DNA from: Oopsacas minuta
Lineage: Eukaryota > Porifera > Hexactinellida > Lyssacinosida > Leucopsacidae
Assembly (NCBI GenBank): GCA_024704765.1
Contig: JAKMXF010000222.1
Location: 496,001-560,000 of the forward strand
Length of the DNA stretch: 64,000 nt
Reading direction: 5' to 3'
Shown here: positions 28,001 through 43,000 of the stretch, in pieces
Numbering within the stretch: the first letter of the stretch is position 1
Layout of the letters: every line of letters starts with the position of its first letter
Translations under genes and position numbers: made by a program
Notes under the pieces: generated by a model
Told to the model about the DNA's origin: nothing
Database searches by the model: none
Seen by the model: the letters and a program-made list of their open reading frames with translations, nothing else

Positions 28001-31000
28001 CAGTTCAACTACTTATGGTTAGTATCATTGTAATACTGTAATATTGCTACTAAACAGGCTAGATTCTGATTATCATTGTAATCGATTACATTCCTTGTGA
28101 TCAACCGCTGGGCTAAAATTTGTATTTCTATCTGTGAGTGTCCATCTGTCTTTTTATATTATTAGTACAGTTAAGCCTCCTGAAGTGGGGATGTTAGGTC
28201 CTCAAGATATAGTCCCCCGCTTCTCCGCTTTTAGAGGTTCATTGCATGCAAATTGACGAAGTTAAGGTCCATAATAACCCCCGATTTAAGTAATTCCCCT
28301 CTTCGGGAGGTTCCACTATATTATATTATATATCGATACGAGCCTTTGGCTCGTCGCTTCGCGAAGAACTCGGCACATTGCGCCTCGAAGGTTTCAACGG
28401 ACAAACAAATAGATAAACAACAATTGAGATTTAATAATATTGATGTTGTTTACAATATTCAGACTCAGCATACTCAATTTTGAAATTTGGATAGCTTGTT
28501 TACTTTATATTCATAAAAACAACAATAAATTTACATATGATTAACCCAAGAGTGTGAAAATCGGGTTCAGTATGTTCAATATATTTAGTGAAGTTTTATT
28601 GAATTCTATTTACTTCCTTGATAAACTCTATAAATATATTACAATTTCAAAATTGCATATTGTAAATCTTTTCCTTGACAACAGACAGACAGACAGACAA
28701 TCATTGAGATTGAGCTTTAATAATATAGATTTCTTTTGTGAAATGTTTTGGTTGAGACTTTAGAGATATTGAATGATGATAATTGCATAGATATTATTGA
28801 TTACTATCGATGATCATATTCCTTGTTTTCTTGAGGGAAGTAATCATTAATTTGCAACACAATATCTTGTAATGTCCAATTCAACATATTTAGCCCTTAG
28901 ATCAAACTAGTCAATTCCGTTCTATCTGCTATTGGCCTGAATTTAGGTTGCTAAATCATAAATCCCCCAGGCTACCTCAACCTATATTCATAAGACTAAT
29001 ATTGTACACACGATAGCCACAGAGGTATATTGAGCCAATTTTGTCAAGAAGTTAGTTTATTCAAAACGAAATTCAAAGTTTGTAATCTAAATTTTTCTAG
29101 ATGCTATTGTAGGATTTGTTATTGTTTCCCCATTTGACTTTGTATTTACAAAACTCGTATTTTTTTCCTTTAGCACCTGTCCTTGTATCAGCAATCAACT
29201 CAACATTAATTTCCTCACATACCGGAGATCTTATTTTCAGTTTTATTTGTATCTCTACTTCTACTTCAGATAGCAATGTTAGTCTGTTGGTAGACGGGGA
29301 TTGGTATACGAATCTGAATTCTGGCAACATTGAACAATCAGTTGTATTTGAGTATCCTTTCCCTCATCCTGGCTCTTATGATTTTCTTTGTGTTGCAAAT
29401 AACTCTATAGGAGGAGATCAGACTTTGGGAGTATACACTGTTCCAGGTTTGTTTTCATGTTACTTGGATATTTGTAAAAAAACCCACTAAAATACGAAAT
29501 GTTCGCAATGCGATATGTATATATGTACTGGTAACCCTTAAATTTGAAAATTCATTGGATATCACTCAAGCTATTATTTGTGTAATTTTCTAACTTTCGA
29601 TATTTTTTGATGATCTTTGCATTATTTGAATAATGTGTATATAGATGCACTCCGTATTTACCCTCAGTATTCTCAATTCACGTACATACCTGACAGTCAT
29701 ATAGAATGTGGAACTACATCTCTACAAGAGAGTCAGTGTGTTGATTTGGTTGTTGTTATTGATATCAATGCTTATACCGATGCAACAATTGATAGAATCA
29801 TTTCTTTTACTGCATCTCTTCCAGCAAATTCAACTACTTGCCTCAACAGGTAACCTGGATCTTTAATTATTTGCAGAATTTACTACGTCTTTTCCAATAT
29901 TTTTTCAATGCGGTTAGTACAAGAATAGAATACAGTTTTGGAGGAAAGTACTAACCAACAGTGATTCGTCTAGCCACCCCCTCAGAGAGGTGTTAGTCCC
30001 TCCTGAATAATGAATCTGAATTAACCAACTCTTAGAATATTTCTTAACCCGCTTAGGGGGTTATCTACAGTATAAGCATCCCTGCTAACCGAAAGTAATA
30101 TGTTTTAAGTCGAGTACTACTCAGCGCTCGGCGCGCCAATAATTGCCATTTCTGTTAATACAGATGGTGGGATAAGATGAATGTCGCACCAATAATTTTT
30201 TGCTTCCTAAGTCCCTAACTGTATAAACTGTAGTGCCATATGCAAGGGGGTTTCGACACCTACTTAATGTCCAATTAATAATTTCTGCATAACGTTGGTA
30301 ATTCCTATACAATTAATTGTCCTAGAGAATACTGAAATCTCCATGAGGCATTCATTATCAATATCTGTTTCCATATACACTTGTTATGAATTACTGAGAA
30401 TTTGTAAATATAATCACAACTAAATACAACAGGTATGGATTGACTCTGTATGGGACATCAACTCTATCTCAGATAATCTCACTGACTAACTCTCCCACAC
30501 AATCCTACTTCAGTACTCCCTCCGATCTAAGCAGTGCTATACAAACACAGAGAAATATTGGTACTAGTTTAGGATCTGGTAGTAGAGATGGCTATGAAGC
30601 AATAGATAAAATTGTGAAGCTATATTCATTCAGATCTGATGTTCAGAAGAAGATCATCTTCTTCTCCAATGAGGTAGGGTAGTGATCATGTGATTTGAAT
30701 TTTCGTGTTTGAGAACCCGAACTTGCCATATGCTGGTTGATATATATCTATATTATTAAATCTCAATGATTGTTTGTTTGTTTGTCTGTTTGTTTGTCCG
30801 TCGTCAAGGACAGGATTTACGGTATCCAATTTAGAGATTGTCGCATAAGTATGTATTTATCGTGTTTATCTAGGAAAGAAATAGAATTCAATAAAACTTC
30901 ACAAGATAAATCGAACATGCTGAATCCGATTTTCACACTTTTGGATTAATCATATGTAATTTTATTGTTGTTTTTATGAATATCGTGTAAACAAATAATC

Positions 31001-34000
31001 CAAATCTCAAATATAGCCCCATTATCCTCTTGTGTTGCTGACTTGCGTTACGAAATGTTGAATTTGATTGAAACTATTCATTGCTAATCTTCGAAAAATG
31101 TCGTTTCTTACTTTCCTACCCTTCATTCTTTCTAATTATAAATCTTCACTCTCTTAAAGGTCAGAGAAGTCGCTCCAACATTCAGTAATCTTACCTTTCA
31201 GAGCACAATACAAACTCTGTTAGCAAACAGGATAACACTAAGCACTGTATCAAATGCAGACAACTTCTATTACTTCTATAACAACACAGATAATAGACTT
31301 ATTGGAATGTATTACAATACACGAACAGGAATTGGGAATTTTTCTTCATCTTGTGATCCCACACTAGACAATATAGTTTCCATTCCAAGTGTAGAGTATT
31401 CAATAACCAGAGAGGGAGAGCATAAGGATTATGTTGAGTTAGCTTGGAGAACTGATGGTACTGCTTTCGATCTGAGCTATTTTGAACAATCAAGTGGTTA
31501 TTGTTCAGAACTAGTTGATGCTATCATCCAATATGCAGTAGTACAAAACTTCCCATGCACATTGAATAGTGAGTTATCTTTACTTTTCATATAATTGTTT
31601 TATTCGCACTTAATTATAATATTTTGCTGTCAATTAATTCATATTTTCATTTTCATTTTCATTTTCATTTTCGTGATCAATATAAATGCTTCTGATTGTT
31701 GTTATTATTGTTTGTTCATTACTTTAGTTGTTGACTATGCATTTACTTCTCGTTCTCAATTCCCCGATTACTTTATTTGGGAGAATATTCTGCCTCAGGT
31801 TACGCCAATCTGTTTGGATATGGTGTTCTTATTCGATGTTTCAGTACTCTCTTCGAACTATTTCACAAAACTATTCAATCTAATTAATTATCTCGCAGTC
31901 ACGCCAACCCTTTGTGATCATGTGTAAGTTAGTATTTATTGATTGTATTACTATTTGGAAATGTAGACAAAAATTCAATTATTTTCTAGTTCATACTTCC
32001 TATGAAATATGATTGAAGGAAGTCATTTAAATATTTATGTTTGAACTACGATATATGCTATCTACTTGCAGTAGGAAAATTATGAATATTATTGATAATA
32101 CGCTTAATTCATGTACTGCTAGATCCTCTAGTATTGTTTCGATGCATTTCACTAAACAGAACGAAATATTTTGCATGAGATCAGTGCTATTCGTATTAGT
32201 AAGTGTATATTGTGATAGTTCTCAATTCTGTTGGAAAGTGTATTTCTATTGATTATAGAAATCTTACTTGTTATATGCTAGCATATCGAGTTTAGTATAA
32301 AAATACTGTAATATAGTTAGTTCTGCTATAGAATCAATTTAGTCTTTGATTTATTTATTATATATTTCTAGCTATACTGCCTACTCGTATTCAGATGGCT
32401 ATGATGCTATTGAGTTTATTGTCAATAATCATCCTTTTGAGACAGATTATATCAAATCTATCATAGTTATTACAGAGTTTGTAAGTTATTGAGAATTAAT
32501 TAATAGGAATGTGATTATATTATATTTGTAGAATTTCTTTTGAATCTTAATATACTAATATTTATTTGTGTAGTAATCGCTGAATATTTAATACGTTAGT
32601 GTCACTGTTAGAACGTTGCCAATAATACATTAAAGATTACCTTATCTCTGTTTAGCTTATTCTAGTATCAAATTTGACTTTATTCATATTTTGTCTGATT
32701 AACAACATTCCGCAATTGTACATTTTTCTTGTTTTTAATTGGTATACCCTACCTTGCTGTTCTGAATTAATGAATATACGAATATAATCAGGGCTTCATC
32801 TAGAGTTAGGTAGCCCGAGCACTCTAAGTGTGCATAGATTAAATTTCACGCACCATAATATATATAGCGCAGGCTGCATCCATATAGTGGCCTGCGAATA
32901 TTCCATCTGAAAGATATTCACCTATCATCCTTTTGTATAGGGAAGGAATTCTATATATCCTCAATTCACAAAATCTTCAACTCTTGATTCTCTTCTTTCA
33001 AATGGAATAATCTTGAGTGTAATTTCGAGTGCTGGTGACTTCTATTACGGTACTTCACCACCTGTCAATATACTAGCTGCTGTCAGAGTCTCTGATACAT
33101 TGATAGGATTCAGGAGCTCTGGAATTAATAATACAATATTAGATGCTATTTCTACAGTTAACTATACTATTACTGATAGCAATATTGATAATGATTATGT
33201 GGATATAGCCTGGCAAACTGGTGGTGTATCCTTTGATATTGATTTGATTACAGAAGATATTTCTCCATTTGCTACACTCATGTTTATATGGGGAAACCCG
33301 GGTGAGTTTTCTTAGAATATCCTGATACTATGTTATTGTTTGAAATTTGGCTCCAGTCCTAATATCTTGGAAAGAACTACATAAATTGAATTATTGTTAG
33401 ATCGAAGTTAGGTTCGGTAGACCTCGGATATGACGTATCACTTCTGGATGATATATTACTTAGCTAGTGTATTTCTTATCCAAATAGGGATTATATAAAT
33501 GAATGGAAGTGAATTTTTGTGATGTAAGTAGTATGTATTGACCGAAGTTAGTCTTATCCGCTTTAGTTCTATTATACTCGTTTCTTAATTCATTAATTAG
33601 TTAATTAACCCGAAGATGCATCTGAGGTATTCGGTAAGATAGAAATCCCACTTTCAGTTTCAATTTCAATTTCAATGAAATTTAATTAACTTTCGATTTC
33701 AAAACTCCCAGGCAATATTCGGATAGTTCATTAATCGGTTAATCCTTCAAATTTGGTTTGAGTGGTTTCAACTTTGATATCTACTAAATAACATTCCCTA
33801 TCTTTCAGCTCCGATTGAGATACTCTCTATGAGTGTGACGTCACAAGGTACCCCCAATGATCCAAGTCCTTATCAGTTTACATGTACAATTAACGACGTA
33901 CCTCATGCTACGCTAACACTGATCATAGATGGAGTTAGTTATGTATCTACTGATACTACTACTATAACACGAGTACTCAGTCTATCAAACTTGATTCCTG

Positions 34001-37000
34001 ATATATACGAGTTCTTGTGTATAGCAAGCAATTCTAATGGAGGAGATACTCAGAGGAGTCAGTTCACTATTAAAGGTAAGCAGCTGTATGTATATTAGTG
34101 GCTGTTACTCAATGGCGGATTCAGGTCATAGAGGGTTGATGTGTTCGTAAACTGTCAAATTCTAATTTTCTAATCATTGTCCACCATTTTGCTTACCTTA
34201 TATTTCTAGCCCTGTGCAAATTATATGGTTATTTTTACTTACGCACAGGTAATAATAATGTTTCGCTAAATACAAGTAAAACTTCTGGACATTGGTTTAT
34301 GGTCATGATCGAGTTATGATTTTTTAGTCCTGAGTTCCTGAAATCTTATTTCGAGCATTAAATTTGTTCTGAGGAAAATATTTCTTCAATATGCTTTTCT
34401 TACGTATTTATTTTGGTGTCACTATTTTTGTTTAGGCCTTGCCGAAGGACAATTTATTTGCTCTGGCCATTACCAAATTAGGTCCGGCAGTGGTCTGACC
34501 ATCGCATGGGCTCCTCCCTCCAGTAGATATTATATATTGCATATATCTAATATGTATATTACAAAATTTGGAAATTTCACTCCCATTTTATCACAGGTGT
34601 TCAGAATTCGTTTGGACTATATTGCGCTGCTATTTTCGATTTTGAGTTTGAATCTAAAAATTATTCAAATTATGCAGAATACAATCATTTAATTAGAAAC
34701 TCTTTTTTGCTTTTAGGGCCAATTCCTTCACCGTTCACTCAGTTTGCATTCAAATCAGAATCTGGAGAATCTTGTCATGATTTTGAACCTCTAAACTGTG
34801 TAGATTTGATATTTCTTCTGGATATTAGTGGTCCTATAAACAAATATTTGAATAGAATTGCTGAGTTAGCTGGTAACCTTCCTGAATATTCTCCTGCATG
34901 TGAGAATAGGTATGTACTGCTGAGTAAGATATTATATGATTTTCTGTACAGTAATTACCGCTACTACTTACTATGAAATGAAACCTGAGAGCAATTTTAC
35001 AATTGCTTCAAGATTCTAATTGTATTGTGATTCTTGGCTGATCAGATGATAAATTTGTAATTACCGTATTGTTCTGAATATCTCCGGGGTAGCACTATAC
35101 GAAATTGGAAATAACATTAATTTCTAGACCTGAATAAGCTTTGGGGCGCTTATTCAGGGGAATACAATCTTGATTTAGACATTATACTTATATTCTACAT
35201 TGCTGTATACTCCTGGCTAGCCATTGAAACCAAATCTTGACCATTATTCTGAATTATATTATCTACCAATATTTGTGAAATATGATTGTTAATATTAGAA
35301 ATTTAGAATTGTGTGTGATTTTGGGTATAAAAACTCAACTTGATCTATTTGTTTGTATAAGCAGCATTATTAAGGCTCGTATTTTTATCCACATTTTCAC
35401 TTTAGATACGGGTTGTTGCTGTTTGGAATAATGAATCCTACTGCAATGAATCTGTCTGCTAATTCACTCTACGGCACACCCTCCCAGCTCAAATCTGCCA
35501 TACTAGGCTCTCTCAACATTGCTGACACTTTATCCGTATCTGAAGACGGATACTTTTCTATACACCTGGCTGTTGGATCTTATCCATTCAGAAATGGAGT
35601 GGAGAGGAGACTAGCTCTGTTCGCTAATGAGGTGGGTACATCCTACTCCCTCAAATAAATTTGAAGTTATATAAATAAGAGAGAGCTCCCAAATTAGGGC
35701 GCGGGTACCCAGAATACATGAAAAAATAGCAAATTTAGAGGATATTCCCCTCAAGAATCACTTTAATACTGTCTTGCCCGCTTAAGTATGACATGTCCCT
35801 TACTTCCTACTGTCTCGATTCGATGTTAGACTAAAATAGAACAGTTGTCAAAACTTGTATGCATAAATTTACGACTGTTCATAAAAACAGGCCCAAGTAG
35901 GGCATTATCAACTCATTTTCTAGAATGAACTGGTAGTTACCAAATATGTGAGATAAACGAGTTGACAACACCAATAAATCAGTTGAAATTAGGTTCAGTA
36001 AATGTAGTAGACCTTCGATATTCTGACAAGGCCATTCTGAAAATTTTCAAATGACCTAATTGTATCCAATTCTACTGCGGACAAATTATTCTACAGTCAA
36101 CTCCAGTTATAGAAAATTTCAGATTTCGGAGTAAAGTTAACGGGATCCGGCCTATGGGACTTCGGAGTCATTAGGTCGAAATTCAGTAAAGCTCTAAACG
36201 GGTACTTTCGGGTAACGGTGATTAATTATGCTAGTGAGAGGATCCTCCAAAAATAAATGGGTCCTCTCCATTTTTGGAGAGACTGCCCACACAAATCCCT
36301 ACAGTATACTACTAGTTTAATAAATGGATGTATTATTGGGATAGCAAGTAAATTTAATTGTATATGACACATTAGTATTATTAAAATAGTCTTCTCTAGT
36401 CTGTTCAACCTTATTCAACATATGAGCACACAATCTCACTTCTGTTCCAGAATGAAATAAAGCTGACTGCATTCACGTACTTCGGAGATATATTCTACTA
36501 TACGGCTTCTACAGAGCTTATCGGAATGAATTTCTTCTCTAATATAGGATTCGGGAATCTATCATCAACTGACACAGATATTAATATTGTACCAAATCCT
36601 TACCTTAAGCTAGATAGTGGAAGCTCTGATGAAAGTTTTGTCAAATTAGCATTCAATACAGATGGCTCTATATTCAATATGAAGTATATGTCCAATGACA
36701 CCACACCTTATTCTCCTGAATTGATTGCAGAACTCTTTGAGTTTGCTGTCATACATGATGTTCCATGCAATTTGGATGGTAAGTGTTGGAATGAGTGAGT
36801 TTTCTGCTTTGAATACTTTGATATTTGCTTCATAATTATGTCTTATGTGTGTATTTTCATTCAAGATTTGAAATTGTCCGAGCTATGCCAAATACTCCTG
36901 TATAATGTATGTCAAAAAGTATATTATTAAGATTATTTACATTCCTGCTATAGATGTTTATTTCAATTTTGAGAATCGTACCCTAACATATTCCTCACCA

Positions 37001-40000
37001 TTATACTCTAAATGGATGCACATAACTCCTCAAGTACAGTCAAACTGTGTAGATATGGTATTTCTAGTGGACAGGACTATAACATTCCGACAGTTTATGC
37101 CTGGAGTAATGAGTATAGCTAATAACTTACCAGAGAATGGAAATGGTTGTGTTAATAGGTAGGTTGGGATTTGAATTCAAATTTGTTTTAACCAATATTA
37201 ATGTGACTATATTCATTATTCAAGGAATAGTATTTTGAATTATCACTAAAATGTGTACCTATAATACAAGTATGATTATATCTTAACTTTATGGGCGAAA
37301 TTGAAAATGATCCCAGAAATTAGATTCAAGTCTATCCGTGTGTGAAGAATACCCAGAATTCATATTCTAGTTATTCAGCCGGTGGAACTTATCCACACTC
37401 GAAATAGGATGTAATGACTCAGCTTTAATTTAGTCCTAATGTTAATTAATCTTCTATGTCTAGATATGGTCTAGTAACTTTTGAAACAACTGCGATTATT
37501 ATCAATGTTGGAGTTTCAACTAAATTCGGCACAGCCAATCAGCTGTACAATCAGCTGATTTCTTTCAGTTATAGTGGAGCTACAGAAGATGGATATGTTG
37601 GTATTGATGCAATTGTTAATGAATTTGAATTCAGAGACAGTGATACTATTCAGAAACACATTATACTGTTTGGAGATGAGGTAAGAATGCTTTGTATTTA
37701 TGTATATTCCTCAAGTATTTACTCGTATGATGATACTTGTGTTCTTTAGCCTAGAAGAATCGTCAACTCATCGCTAACTGATACTAGTATACTACAGGCA
37801 TTGGGTGATAACAATATTATACTTACAGTAGCTACTACTGCAGACAATTTCTATCAACTTGATTATACAACTAGGTTGCATGTTGCTGCTCTCATATCTA
37901 ATAGTTATATAGGGTTTGCTTCAAATGGGACTAACCAAGAATATGTAGATGTCTATTCTCCAATTGATTTGTATACTTATTCCAGTAATCAACATGATAG
38001 TTATGTAGCTCTAGCATGGCAGAGTGGAGGACTTGCATTCGACTTGGATTATTTTAGAGATTCTCTCATTAATATGAGGACTGTCGTTACATTATTCAAC
38101 ACACTTATGTTTAGCTGGGGTTCACCAGGTTAGTTGTATTTACCCCCGTTTCCAAATTGTCATTCGCGATATTGGTTTCCCTGCAACCACGTGTCTAGCT
38201 GGGTTTACTCCATCTAATTAGGCATTTGTTTGCAATGGCCTATTGTATTCAGATTAATATGCATGCATATACTTATGTATGTATTTACAACTTATCATAG
38301 TATATCTTTAAGTATAGTTAGCTAAGATAGCCTGAGGATGTTGCATAGAATAAAAGCTGGAATGTCCCACCTTTAATACAATTTTATATGAAATATGATG
38401 GCCAGAAATTTCTGTAGCATTTTCTACACCCTGACTACATCAATGAATTTGTCTTGGGAGGCCTGTCAGACAAACTTATGCAGCCAAAACTGGTTCCATT
38501 TAACAAATTTGGTCTCCTGGACCAGTATTGACAGCTAAAGTTAGAAAAGGTAAAAATTTGGGATTTAGTTACAAAATTGTATGTCCCAGCGTCTTTATAA
38601 GCAATAAAGTTGTCTGAGTAGTTTTAATTAAATTGAAGTGAGAGCTAGCCCATACATGTTGTGTCAGCGTCTTTCTCTGTATTTCCATCATAAGCCAACA
38701 CCAAACTGTAATCAATATTTCAAGTTATTTATTTACATTCACAAACTACCTGTTTCATAACTCCAATATGTGATTATTTGAGTATCACAATTGATTGACA
38801 ATATATTCGACACATAAATATGAATATTATTAAAAATAGTACAACAATCGGATCTAGAGATATTTCTGAAGGCATTTTTAATTTAATCTCCCCTTTAGAT
38901 AATTTACTGACACATATCTTTATATATGGCATTACAGGGCCGTAAGAAGCAAAAAATTATTGGTACGGCGAAGTACATTGTATTGCTGCGGCATTCATCA
39001 CATCTGACCATTAATTATAATAGAAATTCTGAATAATTGGTGCGGCGAGCGCCGCACTGCTCCTACGGCCCTGCATTAGGATTCAGATCGAGATCCTTTA
39101 CGAGTGATCGATCCATTTGAAAAAGTAGGATTGTGATCGGGATCAAAACTCAAATTTTCTGAAAAATCCAAATTTTTTACAAGTACAGTCAAAACCGGCT
39201 ATTTCTTACACCTGGACTTTAAATTTCTTACTTGATAGTGGTATCAAAACCTAGTATTATATGTAGTGTTTGCAATCACGGGGTGTATTACTAATCCCGT
39301 GATTCAGTATTGACCCGATGCTTAATCCCAGATTGAATATTGCAAGTTATATTATGCTAGCGCGCTTTGCTTGCTAGGATGCTGCGCGACAGCTTGGTGC
39401 TTCAGTTAGGTTAAGTATTAAACAGAAAAGTTTCCTAATGCTTTTGGTCGCTACGCGACGGGATAAACTCAGCAATTCATGCATGGTGTTTTAATATAGC
39501 AGAATTTTTAATATATTATTGTCCATTGTCCATCCAAATTACATTCAATAGCCTTCTGTGGTGACACTGGGAGAATATTCGGATAAGGCATATATCGGTT
39601 AGTGCGTACTATTTTTTGTTCCCCGAGGGGACTGTCTCATCTGAGTTAACTGTAATTGTTTTCATCAAGTATCGTGGTTTTATGTCTTTTTGTGAAATTA
39701 TACTTACCAAGCATTAAATTTACTAGGTAAAAATCCTATCTACGTAGTTAATACGAGTGGCATATCTTTGCAATAAATCAATTTAAGGGATATTTTGAAC
39801 CTCAGTATCTAGTAGTTAATAAGCTGCAGTAATCTCTTGTAAGTGCTTCTGACACCGGTTCATTCGTTTTAAGCGGTATTCCGTTGTAAGTGAAGTCAAA
39901 TCAATTATTTACTAGATATTGGGGGCAAAGAATCATTCGTTATAACTGGAGTTTCGTTATGTCTATCTTTGTTATAACTTAGAACGGAAATTTACTTTAC

Positions 40001-43000
40001 TGCGTATTAAGCTACTATTTAACCCTTTACCTGCTCGTCAGTCATCTATGACTGACATACTGAAATCCCCTATTTTATGTTTCAATAGAATGGCCAGTAT
40101 ATATATATATATATATTCATATTCTACCTTATTAGCAGACCATGTGGACAAAGAAATGGCTTGGTAATTTAGTATAAGTCGAGTGAGCTAAGGAGGTCAC
40201 GGGGGTTCGGGATCGCCTTCGCTCATTAAAGAAATAGAATCGCTAAACATCTCTAAGTCTCGAAGACTGCGAGGTGTATATGACTAGTCTGTTGACTAGA
40301 TAACTCATCATCATGAATAGATTTAATCCTTAGGTGAATGGAACAATAACTAATGACAAGATTTTGAAAACATACATTGAATCAAGCAAAATCGAAGAAT
40401 CAATGAAAAATCATCATGGAAAATGCTGTGTAATCATGAATAATGCTGTGTAATCGTGTAAAATGTTGTCTAATTATCAAAGTGTTTCTAAGTCAAAGTT
40501 TAGATCATAATAAGTTGAAAAAACTGTGAATAATGAGTATAGAGGAATTTGAAGTCACGCTAGGACACAAAATATGGCAGAAAATGGCTTATAGCATAGG
40601 CATGGATGGTTTGTTCATGGCTGTTAATTGGTTAAACAGACTTATCAAGTATTAAGGAATAAAATTAGAGAATTTTTTACTGTTGTTTCGTTGTTTTACA
40701 AGTATTTCAAGTAGAGAACGCTAGAAAAATGTATTCAAACTACGTAGTTCCTTTGTTTAGTGGATTATGGATGAATCTTACATGTGAATCTGACTAGGAT
40801 AGTGTCGTAAGAAGCTTGAAATTCCTAAATATATTCAGAAAGCTAGTATTTTTGTACACAACGGCACTGTTCATAAATATGTGCGTTGAGATGTAAGTAC
40901 ACTTGCCCCTACCATACATTAAAGCCGATAAATTGTAAATTACTAGTTTCAAGAGCTTGTAACAATAACAGGCTTCAAAACCTAGCAGAAAGTTAGTTTT
41001 TAGCCTCATAAAGAGGTCTTTTTACTCAGTAAGTTAACTAGAAATACAGACACTTAATCCTTTTTCTAATTTATTTAATTGCTCAGATAGTAAAGATTGT
41101 GGTATTTACATTCATTTTCAATCGGTTTTTTATTACTTTACTTCCATGCAAAGAAATCAACTGTAATATAATAGAAGAGTAAATAGTAATAATTCGATAA
41201 ATATCCCATTTAACAACCAGAATATGCTCCATATAGAAATTATTAAAATGTTCTAGCTCCATGCGCCTATGGAAGTAGGGATGCTCCAGCGCGGAATAGT
41301 ACTTGGGCACCAGTACTTTTAATAACTTCAATAGGCGCATGTGCCTAATACATTTTAGCATATGCCATATACTGCTTTGTTGGATACGTTCCTCACTTCT
41401 TCCATATTAGAATTTATATTGCACTGCAGATGGGACTATGAGACTCTATGACAGTATCTCATTTGTTAAATTTTATCTATTCTGTAGTGGATCTACAAAT
41501 AATTCCCTCTTCATATGAAGCAAACAATCAACTAACTATAGAATGCTCTACTAACGATGTTTCCAATCCATCTATTAGTCTAATTGTTGGAGATCAGCTG
41601 TACTCAAACACAAACTCAAATTCTCTACAAACTACCTTCTCCAGCTGGAATTATTCTACCTACAGTTATATCTGTATAGCTTATAACTCTGTAGGAGGAG
41701 CATCTGACATTGCAACACTTGATATAGAGAGTAAGTGTTCTCAATATTACAATAGACTCTCACATATTCCATACCACAAACTATACAATTGGCAGTATGT
41801 CCAGAGGCATAGACTCGGTGTATGGTTCTGTAGGCCATTGGAGCCATGATAATAGGATTGGTAGGGCCATAGCCTCGTCAACCCTACCGGCGCCTACGCC
41901 CATGATTTTATGTAAGTCTTGGCAGAATTTCCTATGTAACCTTGCATACTCCTGGATGAGCAAAATAACGAAGCAATTAACCATCAATTATAATTCGTTT
42001 CGATATAGATAAGTTCGTGACAGTTCGTCCTATGCCATCACGGATATGTTATTTACTGTCATCAACAAAATCTTCAATTATCACCAATTCTGGCTGCTTT
42101 GTATTTTAGAGCAAATTGTCCAAATTAATTTATTTCTATCCAGTATAATCTAGTAAATACATACATACACAAGAGGACTGCCAAAATTCGTACTCCTTAT
42201 CAAGAGTAACGTCTTAACCGTGTTCGTATTAACAAAACTCTACTGTATTTATGTTTGTTTACTGTATTTTAGTTCCCAATGGCCTTCCTGTTAACTATAG
42301 TCTCACAGTTCAGAGTTCAGAATCAATACTTGTAGAGTGGGAGCGTTCTGTTGGTAGTAATATAGTACTAATTAGTTACAGAGTCGTTTATCAGGGAATT
42401 TTATTCGATACAATGCAATACACAGCTACTACGACAGATACAGATGTTATTCTGGAGAACTTGAGTCCATTCACAAACTACAGTGTGTATATAATTGCAA
42501 ATACTCCATCTAATAGTAGCCAAACTGATGTGAAAATCGCAACTACATTCCAATACCGTGAGTAATTATTTGCACTAACAGTTTGTACGTACTTCTAAAT
42601 TCAAGTAGTTAGATACAGTGAATGCCCATTATATTATATTACCCACTGAGAGTAGTAATACATGTCTTGTAACCTGCAAAAATATTCATGAATATATGAG
42701 TACCAATTTCCAAAGGATAGTGCTTATATCTGGCCTGTTCTAATATCCTCTGCTCTTATAACCGACATGAACTATATCAGGATTACCAACATAACACAAA
42801 AATCAAATGAATATATTCAACAAATTCTCTCTCCTTAGCTCCTACTGAGTCTCCACAGAATATCACTGCTATACCTGTAAACTCAACTACAATTCTCATA
42901 AACATGTATCCTCCTTCTGTTAACCATCAGAATGGACCCATTAGGAACTATTCAATATCCTATCAACAAGGAGAACAAGAAGTAACAACATTCATTATTC

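Larger units (their letters stand above)
38129..41487 (+). other. 3.4-kb intron
   Basis: Contains the MITE at 38935-39073, a (TA)n run at 40099-40116 and an inverted repeat at 41260-41341. Minus ORFs at 40794-41009 and 41083-41361 show no recognisable domain and are not called. Confidence 0.7.

Noticed and set aside
32037-32252. Open frame that might be the missing half of vWA-8 exon B
   Set aside because: No similarity to the YGLxxF/FGT half of B exons, and its donor phase does not fit exon 32372-32480.
41083-41361. 92-residue minus ORF
   Set aside because: Spans an inverted repeat, no recognisable domain and lies within a receptor intron.
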